From the NCBI GenBank assembly GCA_009693235.1, contig SHXR01000044.1, positions 1 through 36,681 of the forward strand: 36,681 nt of DNA, read 5' to 3'. The DNA is from Betaproteobacteria bacterium (lineage in GTDB: Bacteria > Pseudomonadota > Gammaproteobacteria > Burkholderiales > SG8-39). The translations under genes were made by a program, and so were the position numbers. Shown in pieces: positions 31,895 to 36,681 of the stretch (positions are counted from its first letter, which is position 1; every line of letters begins with the position of its first letter). The notes beneath the pieces are model-generated. The model was not told the origin of the DNA. It did no database searches and saw only the letters and a list, made by a program, of their open reading frames with translations.

Positions 31895-32697
31895 TGGCAC
31901 TGACCGCGAAAGATGTGCTCCGCAACACCGTCAAAGAGAAACTCGCCCGTGATGAAGTGGTCGCGTCCATCACCGTGCGACTGGTTGGCACGAATGAAAT
32001 CGTGCGGATCGCCAAGACCGCTGGATTCGACACGCTATATATCGATCTCGAACATTCGAGCCTGTCGATGGCAACGACCAGCCAGTTGTCGATCATGGCA
32101 CTCGAAGCGGGCATCCCCGCGTTCGTACGGGTGCCAAGCAACGCGCCCGAATATATTTCGCGAGCTTTGGATGGCGGCGCGCTTGGCGTGATTGCGCCCG
32201 GCGTTCGCTCCGCCCTCGAAGCGCATGTGGTGGTTGCTGCGGCAAAGTATCGACCAGCGGGCAATCGCGGCTACGGCGCCGGCCTCGCGCACTTGCAATA
32301 TCGGAACTTCCCGCCGGCCGAAGTGTTTCAGGCGATGAATGACGCGACGATGGTGATCGTGCAATTCGAATCGGCCGCATCCGTCGTCGCCGCCGAAGAA
32401 GTCATGGCAGTGGAGGGCGTCGATATGGTGTTGATCGGCACCAACGACCTCACGGCCGATCTTGGTATCGCGGGCCAATTCGATCATCCGCTGGTCCATG
32501 ATGCGTATGTCCGCGCGCTCGCCGCCTGCCAGAGGCACGGCAAACATCTTGGTGTCGGTGGACTATCAACGCGGCCGGATCTGGTCGAGAAATACGTCAA
32601 GATGGGAGCCCGTTATGTTTCAACGGGCACTGATCTCGCGTTTCTGATGGCCGCGTGTACGGAGCGGGCACGCGCGATGCGAGGTATTGTGAAATAA
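31894..32697 (+). CDS. HpcH/HpaI family class II aldolase
   Basis: This 267-residue metal-dependent aldolase has the HpaI (2,4-dihydroxyhept-2-ene-1,7-dioate aldolase) active site: H54 in YIDLEHSSLS, R79 in AFVRVPS, E159 in VIVQFES and D185 in IGTNDLTADLG. The spacing mirrors H45, R70, E149 and D175 of HpaI. These enzymes cleave or form pyruvate-containing hydroxy acids. The ATG at 31894 shares a base with the monooxygenase stop (TGATG), with GAGGTG upstream, so it is coupled to that gene. A ring hydroxylase followed by an aldolase suggests a short cleavage pathway, but no ring-opening dioxygenase is seen. Confidence 0.88.
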   Translation: MALTAKDVLRNTVKEKLARDEVVASITVRLVGTNEIVRIAKTAGFDTLYIDLEHSSLSMATTSQLSIMALEAGIPAFVRVPSNAPEYISRALDGGALGVIAPGVRSALEAHVVVAAAKYRPAGNRGYGAGLAHLQYRNFPPAEVFQAMNDATMVIVQFESAASVVAAEEVMAVEGVDMVLIGTNDLTADLGIAGQFDHPLVHDAYVRALAACQRHGKHLGVGGLSTRPDLVEKYVKMGARYVSTGTDLAFLMAACTERARAMRGIVK

Positions 32698-32809
32698 CGG
32701 GCGAGGGTGGTCACCAGCCAATTGCTTGCGGATAACAAGTATCACAAGAGAGGCGTCATATCTGCGTAGGCAGGTATGCAGGCGATTCAAATCGATGGAG
32801 GAGGTCAAT

Positions 32810-34480
32810 ATGAAGACTGACGATAAGCCCCGCGTGTACGACATCCTCGCGCAGGCGTTCATCCAAGAAGAGGTGACAACCTGTTTCGCGTTGCTGGGCG
32901 ATGCGAACATGAACTGGGCCGCGCGACTGTCTGAACAAGGTTGCCGCATGATCTATGTGCGCCATGAGCATTGCGCCGTCGCGGCCGCCATGGCGTACTC
33001 GCGGAAGAACTGGGATGTGGCGGTGGCGACGGTCACCTGCGGACCTGGCTTGACGCAACTGATCACCGCGCTGCCTGCGGCGGTGCGCGCGCACTTGCCG
33101 CTGGTCGTGTTCGCCGGCGAAGCGCCGCTGAAAAGCGGTTGGTACAACCAGGAGATCGATCAGGCGCCGCTCATTACCGCGACCGGCGCCGCTTATCACA
33201 GCCTGCACATGGTCGAGCGCATGCCCGTTGCGGTGCGCGATGCGTTCTTGCAGGCGCGCCGCGAGCGCCGGCCTGTGGTTATCGGGATTCCGTTCGATTT
33301 GCAGGCCCGGCCGTGGGAAGGCCCGGTAAAGCTGCCGACCCCCTCGCACAAACTGATGCCGCGCCCGTCGCCGATTCCACCGCATCCCGATGATGTCGCG
33401 AGCGCCGCGCAATTGATAGGGGGCGCCGAGCGAATTGTGGTGTTGGCGGGGCTTGGCGCAGTCGATGCCAAAGCAGCAGCGGCATGCAAGGCGCTCGCCG
33501 CCAAGACGGGCGGATTGCTGTCGACCACGCTTCCGGCAAGAGGGCTTTTCCACGACGATCCGTTTTGTCTGGGCATCTCAGGCAGCTTTACACCAGAGGT
33601 CGGGCTGGAACTGCTGGCGCAAGCCGATCTCGTCATCGTGGTGGGCGGCTCGCTTGCCTACCACGCGGGTGGTGGGGGACAGTTATGGCCAAAAGCGAAG
33701 ATGCTGCATGTCGACATCGATCCGGTCGCGGTGAGCCAGGGACAGGAAGTGGCGCGCCATCACTTGCGAGCGGATGCGCGCCTTGGCACCGAGGCGTTGA
33801 CGGCCGCGTTGCCCGCGCGTAGGCAAGCCTGGCGTAGCGAGGCGATCGCCGCTCGCATTCGCGAAGCCAAACCCGACAGCTATGTCTTCGATATCGCGCC
33901 GGGGCTGCTCGATCCGCGCGATGTGGCCGCGGCGCTGGAAAAATCGTTACCGCCCGACTGGGAAATGGTGAACTCCGGCGGACACGCCTCCTGGTTCTTC
34001 GCGCAGATGCCTTCGCGTCCCTACGAGCGGTTCCTCACCATCCGCGAGTTCGGCGCGATCGGCAACGGCATTTCGTACGCCATCGGCGTGGCCGCCGCGC
34101 GCCCGGACCGCACCGTTGTGCTGTTCGATGGCGACGGCAGCCTGATGATGCATGTGCAGGAAATGGAAACGATCAAGCGTCACGGGCTGAAAATCCTGAT
34201 CGTCGTGATGAACGATGGCGCGTATGGCTCCGAGGTGCACAAGTTCCGTTCGGAAGGATTGCCCGAGGAGGGCTCGGTGTTCGGCTACTGCGATTTCGCC
34301 GGCATCGCACGCGGACTTGGACTACCTGGCAGAACGTTCAAGAGCCTTGCTGAGCTGCCGAATGCGATCGCGGAATTCGCCAAAACCGGTGGCGCCGCAG
34401 TCTGGGATTTTCATGTCTCGGACAAGGTGTTGTCGCCAACGATGCGCCGCGCGCATCCGCATCCTTCAAACGCGAAATAG
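32810..34480 (+). CDS. Thiamine pyrophosphate-dependent enzyme (acetolactate-synthase-like)
   Basis: This 556-residue protein has the three TPP-family domains. The N-terminal pyrimidine-binding domain carries the activating Glu (E53 in RHEHCAVAAAMAYSR) and the TCGPGLTQLITAL region. The central domain is about residues 190-330 (IVVLAGLGA, DLVIVVGGSLAY). The C-terminal PP domain has GDGS at about 441 and MNDG with N468. Family members make or break carbon-carbon bonds next to a carbonyl (acetolactate synthase, benzoylformate or oxalyl-CoA decarboxylase, sulfoacetaldehyde acetyltransferase). Glyoxylate carboligase lacks the activating Glu, so it is unlikely to be Gcl. The frame is open to 32726, but GGAGGAGG precedes the ATG at 32810. 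A 112-base gap separates it from the aldolase, so it may have its own promoter. Confidence 0.88.
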   Translation: MKTDDKPRVYDILAQAFIQEEVTTCFALLGDANMNWAARLSEQGCRMIYVRHEHCAVAAAMAYSRKNWDVAVATVTCGPGLTQLITALPAAVRAHLPLVVFAGEAPLKSGWYNQEIDQAPLITATGAAYHSLHMVERMPVAVRDAFLQARRERRPVVIGIPFDLQARPWEGPVKLPTPSHKLMPRPSPIPPHPDDVASAAQLIGGAERIVVLAGLGAVDAKAAAACKALAAKTGGLLSTTLPARGLFHDDPFCLGISGSFTPEVGLELLAQADLVIVVGGSLAYHAGGGGQLWPKAKMLHVDIDPVAVSQGQEVARHHLRADARLGTEALTAALPARRQAWRSEAIAARIREAKPDSYVFDIAPGLLDPRDVAAALEKSLPPDWEMVNSGGHASWFFAQMPSRPYERFLTIREFGAIGNGISYAIGVAAARPDRTVVLFDGDGSLMMHVQEMETIKRHGLKILIVVMNDGAYGSEVHKFRSEGLPEEGSVFGYCDFAGIARGLGLPGRTFKSLAELPNAIAEFAKTGGAAVWDFHVSDKVLSPTMRRAHPHPSNAK

Positions 34481-34567
34481 GGAGCCGTCGCGCGCTTGCA
34501 GTCCCATTGCAATCCGACTACCCTTGCTCTGCAAAAAAATGAATGCGGGTCACAGACGAGGGGACGG

Positions 34568-35428
34568 GTGGACGCGAATTTCTGGTTGACGCAGCTGTTC
34601 AACGGTCTGTCCTATGGTGCGCTATTGTTTTTGCTTGGCGCCGGGCTGTCGCTGATATTCGGTGTGATGCGCATCGTCAACCTCGCGCATGGATCCTATT
34701 TTCTGCTCGGCGGCTATGTGGCGATATCGGTGATCAAGTTCACCGGTTCATGGCTCCTCGCCATTCCGGTCGCCGCATCGGTTGTAGCCCTCCTGGGTCT
34801 CTTGATGGAGCGGCTGTTTCTCAGGCAGATTGGCTTCGATGCATTGCGCCAGGTGCTGCTTACCGTGGGCTTCGCGTTCCTCTTTCAGCAGGCCGCACTG
34901 GATATCTGGGGCGGTGAAAACATGGATATCAAGCCGCCCGACTTTGTCAGCGGCACCCTGGTCACGAGCGGGTTGCATTTGCCGATCTACCGGATTTTCA
35001 TGATCGGCATTGCGGCGGTCATCGGCATCGCGCTATGGCTTGCCATGGAAAAGACGCGCATGGGTGCCGCTGTTCGCGCGACCGTCGATGATGCGGAAAT
35101 GGCGCGCGGGGTAGGCATTGATACTTCGCGAATCTCGATGTTCATCTTCGGGCTCGGCGCGTTTTTGGCAGCGACCGGTGGTGTGATCGGCGGCGCTTTC
35201 CTCGGCATTTATCCGGGACTCGATTTTCAGATCCTGCCGCTTGCCTTTGCGGTGGTCATTATCGGCGGCATGGGCAGTCTCGGCGGCGCAGCAGTCGGTG
35301 CACTGGTGGTGGGGCTCGCCGATAATCTCGACAAGGCGCTGTTCCCCGAGATTTCCTATTTCACGCTCTATGCGCCGATGGCGTTGATCCTCGCATGGAA
35401 GCCGACCGGTCTGTTCGGGCGCGAGTGA
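34568..35428 (+). CDS. Branched-chain amino acid-type ABC transporter permease LivH
   Basis: This 286-residue inner-membrane permease of the LivH branch has about eight hydrophobic segments. Typical landmarks are LFNGLSYGALLFLLGAGLSLIFGVMRIVNLAHGSYFLLGGYVA, LLTVGFAFLFQQAAL and TRMGAAVRATVDDAEMARGVGIDTSRISMFIFGLGAFLAATGGVIGG, with the EAA-like coupling loop. It ends AFAVVIIGGMGSLGGAAVGALVVGLADN and WKPTGLFGRE. The start is GTG at 34568 with GAGGGG upstream; the frame is open to 34496. In this family the ligand need not be an amino acid; catabolic operons often use it for aromatic or organic acids. Its LivM partner is reduced to a 30-codon stump, and no ATPases or binding protein follow, so the transporter is incomplete here. 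Confidence 0.9.
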   Translation: MDANFWLTQLFNGLSYGALLFLLGAGLSLIFGVMRIVNLAHGSYFLLGGYVAISVIKFTGSWLLAIPVAASVVALLGLLMERLFLRQIGFDALRQVLLTVGFAFLFQQAALDIWGGENMDIKPPDFVSGTLVTSGLHLPIYRIFMIGIAAVIGIALWLAMEKTRMGAAVRATVDDAEMARGVGIDTSRISMFIFGLGAFLAATGGVIGGAFLGIYPGLDFQILPLAFAVVIIGGMGSLGGAAVGALVVGLADNLDKALFPEISYFTLYAPMALILAWKPTGLFGRE

Positions 35429-35436
35429 TCCTCACC

Positions 35437-35529
35437 ATGACACAACGCGAGAAGGTCATCACGGTAGCTGTGCTCCTCGTGTTGCTGGCGGCCATCGATC
35501 ATCGGGAAACGCGTCGTATCTGTCCTTAG
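35437..35529 (+). pseudogene. N-terminal stump of a LivM-type permease
   Basis: An ATG eight bases after the livH stop opens a frame of 30 codons. Its first 20 residues (MTQREKVITVAVLLVLLAAI) look like the first membrane segment of LivM, which is where livM normally lies. The next ten (DHRETRRICP) are unrelated and end at a TAG. The rest of livM, and the livG, livF and binding-protein genes that usually follow, are absent. The breakpoint lies at about 35496. Confidence 0.6.
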
Positions 35530-35570
35530 AATTCGCGCCGGCACGAAACTGAGCGGTCGCTACGAGATTT

Positions 35571-36411
35571 TTACGATTTGTTGTCACCCGCATCTCGGGG
35601 AAACCCGAACGCGGTGACCAACCGTGGCTTCAGAAAGGTGATGACGTTCTGAATCTATTTCGCCCCGATCCATACGATTTGGATCCCGTGCGGTTCGAAG
35701 CTGCTCTGCCCGCTTTCACGTTTGAACACCGCGAATGCGGGCTGACCGCTTGCGACGGTTGGGAGCAATCGAAATTGGCGCTCATTGGCGAACACCCGTC
35801 CACGCAATGCAGCGGTGATGGCTGGATGCCCCTCGAACCAAGTGGGATAAGGCGGCATTGAAAAGCTCGCCTCTTCGGCGAGCAGTGCTACGAGCGCGTC
35901 GATGTCGCGGCTTTCCCACGCGCGCACGTACCGCGCCAAGAGCACCGTTTGGTCCGCATTGAGCGCAGCCAATCCCGGCGCGAGCTTCTCATGCTGGACC
36001 CGACCCAAGGTTGCGCGGGCGCGACTCAGTGCACTATTTGCCGCGGCGAGCGACATGCCAAGCATGTCGGAGTCGAAGCCTTTCGGCGTCGTCGAGTGCG
36101 CGCGCCATGCCCGTGTCCAAGCGAGCGGCCGGCCCGATGAACTCCGGAACGCTGCGTCGTGGATGTCTTTGCAGGAGCGTCAGGCACGCATTCGTGGCGA
36201 TGCGATAAAGCCAGGTGCGCAACGCCGCGCGTCCTTCGAATGGAGGATGCGCCTGCCATGCTCGCATCATTGACTCCTGCATCGCATCCTCCGCTTCCGT
36301 CCATGATCCGAGCATCCGATAACAATGGGCGAGCAACGCACGCCGGTGAGGGGCAGCGAGGGTGTCGAAATCGTTGGCCTGGGTGGGCATCGGTGTCGGG
36401 TCGTTAATCAT
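35571..36411 (-). pseudogene. ECF sigma factor with SnoaL-like tail, broken by a deletion and a premature stop
   Basis: The 5' part (from ATG 36411) encodes a good sigma region 2: [37 protein letters not shown] and [14 protein letters not shown]. The sequence then loses about 60-70 codons, including most of region 4, and changes frame at about 36066-36085. It resumes at [20 protein letters not shown] and continues into the SnoaL-like C-terminal domain (YVRAWESRDIDALVALLAEEASFSMPPYPTWFEG). A TAG at 35655 interrupts the last part; past it the frame reads IQNVITFLKPRLVTAFGFP to a TAA at 35571-35573, matching the usual end of this family. CAG to TAG would explain the amber. The protein cannot be functional as written. 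The intact family contains sigma factors regulated by their own SnoaL domain. Confidence 0.8.
36051..36069. repeat. Perfect 8-bp inverted repeat beside the sigma-factor deletion junction
   Basis: CGACATGC-CAA-GCATGTCG is a perfect inverted repeat with a 3-base loop. It encodes the DMLGMS motif of the sigma factor, so it may be a coincidence of the coding sequence, but the deletion breakpoint lies immediately next to it. Confidence 0.5.
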
Positions 36412-36681
36412 GACGCACGCGGGCCAGGAGCGAGGGAACGTGAATATAGCCGCCACGCGATTCGCCACGGTATTGACCGGCAACAACGGATTCGCCGATA
36501 GCACTTCAGCGCTGCCGGCAATGTGCGCGATCGGTGCGCAGGAGCCCGCGTGGTGGCCGGGGTGTTTAGTGCGACGGCTAGTTTCTGCATCGCGGTCTTC
36601 GGAAGGATGAAGCGGTAGGTAGGTCGATGCAGGTTGGTCGATGCAGACGCCAGCGTTCAACGAGTCCAATATAATGATCGA
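36412..36681. other. Region with no supported gene at the right edge
   Basis: About 270 bases upstream of the sigma pseudogene. Open frames on both strands have no recognisable protein. A short direct repeat, GGTCGATGCAG, occurs at 36622-36632 and 36636-36646. A leftward TATATT near 36670 could be a -10 element but has no clear -35 partner. Confidence 0.4.

Noticed and set aside
32810..34480. TPP enzyme as glyoxylate carboligase completing the purine pathway
   Set aside because: Gcl lacks the activating Glu; this protein has it (E53), so the idea was dropped.
3610..35495. Shared octamer GCGGCCAT at the cheA and livM junctions as a common recombination site
   Set aside because: It is absent from the xdhB and sigma-factor junctions and is not improbable in GC-rich coding sequence.

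Overview
The window looks like a chromosomal segment of a betaproteobacterium, probably of the order Burkholderiales. The sequence is GC-rich and densely coded. It holds three orphan Bug-type receptors of the tripartite tricarboxylate transporter (TTT) family, a cytochrome-c-tailed urate hydroxylase (PuuD) and an XdhC-type xanthine dehydrogenase locus, a combination typical of that group. The assignment is inferred from gene content; there is no rRNA in the window. I see no tRNA, CRISPR array, transposase or phage gene, and no transcription factor other than a broken sigma factor.

Layout. (1) 1-3103: a leftward operon Bug receptor > class II aldolase > exported cupin > all-alpha dUTPase; to its left, a pair of palindromic repeats and a Pho-box-like site lie before a gene cut by the edge. 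(2) 3231-5662: a damaged chemosensory locus. The 3' part of a CheA/REC hybrid kinase is fused in frame to the 5' end of an unrelated secreted-protein gene, followed by two CheW-like genes. (3) 5684-13929: short catabolic units: SDR and divergent acyl-CoA dehydrogenase; CocE-type hydrolase plus Bug receptor; a cysteine-dioxygenase-like cupin divergent from a signal-less solute-binding protein, an SDR and a beta-hydroxyacid dehydrogenase. (4) 13945-30270: a purine-catabolism island. Leftward: glycerate 2-kinase > Fe-ADH-fold enzyme > PuuD > Bug receptor. Rightward: xdhA, xdhB, xdhC, a nucleoside/nucleobase ABC transporter (ATPase, two permeases, BMP lipoprotein), adenine deaminase and guanine deaminase. 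(5) 30260-35428: FAD monooxygenase, HpaI-type aldolase, a TPP enzyme and a LivH permease. (6) 35437-36411: a 30-codon livM stump and an ECF sigma-factor pseudogene.

How the genes fit together. The ABC system would import nucleosides or bases. Adenine and guanine deaminases would give hypoxanthine and xanthine, XDH would make urate, and PuuD would oxidise urate. Downstream C2/C3 carbon could enter through the Fe-ADH-fold enzyme and glycerate kinase. The central XDH step is broken here: xdhA has three single-base shifts in homopolymers, and xdhB has lost about 300 central codons. The steps on either side are intact.

The most unusual property of the window is the number of breaks. Four genes (cheA, xdhB, livM, the sigma factor) carry large deletions at abrupt junctions, and there are also homopolymer frameshifts and a premature amber codon. 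Either this genome is actively losing genes, or the assembly contains collapsed joins; read mapping would decide. A second unusual feature is a 25-bp sequence repeated almost perfectly in three intergenic gaps, once inside a 116-bp element with 19-bp terminal inverted repeats, like a small non-autonomous mobile element.
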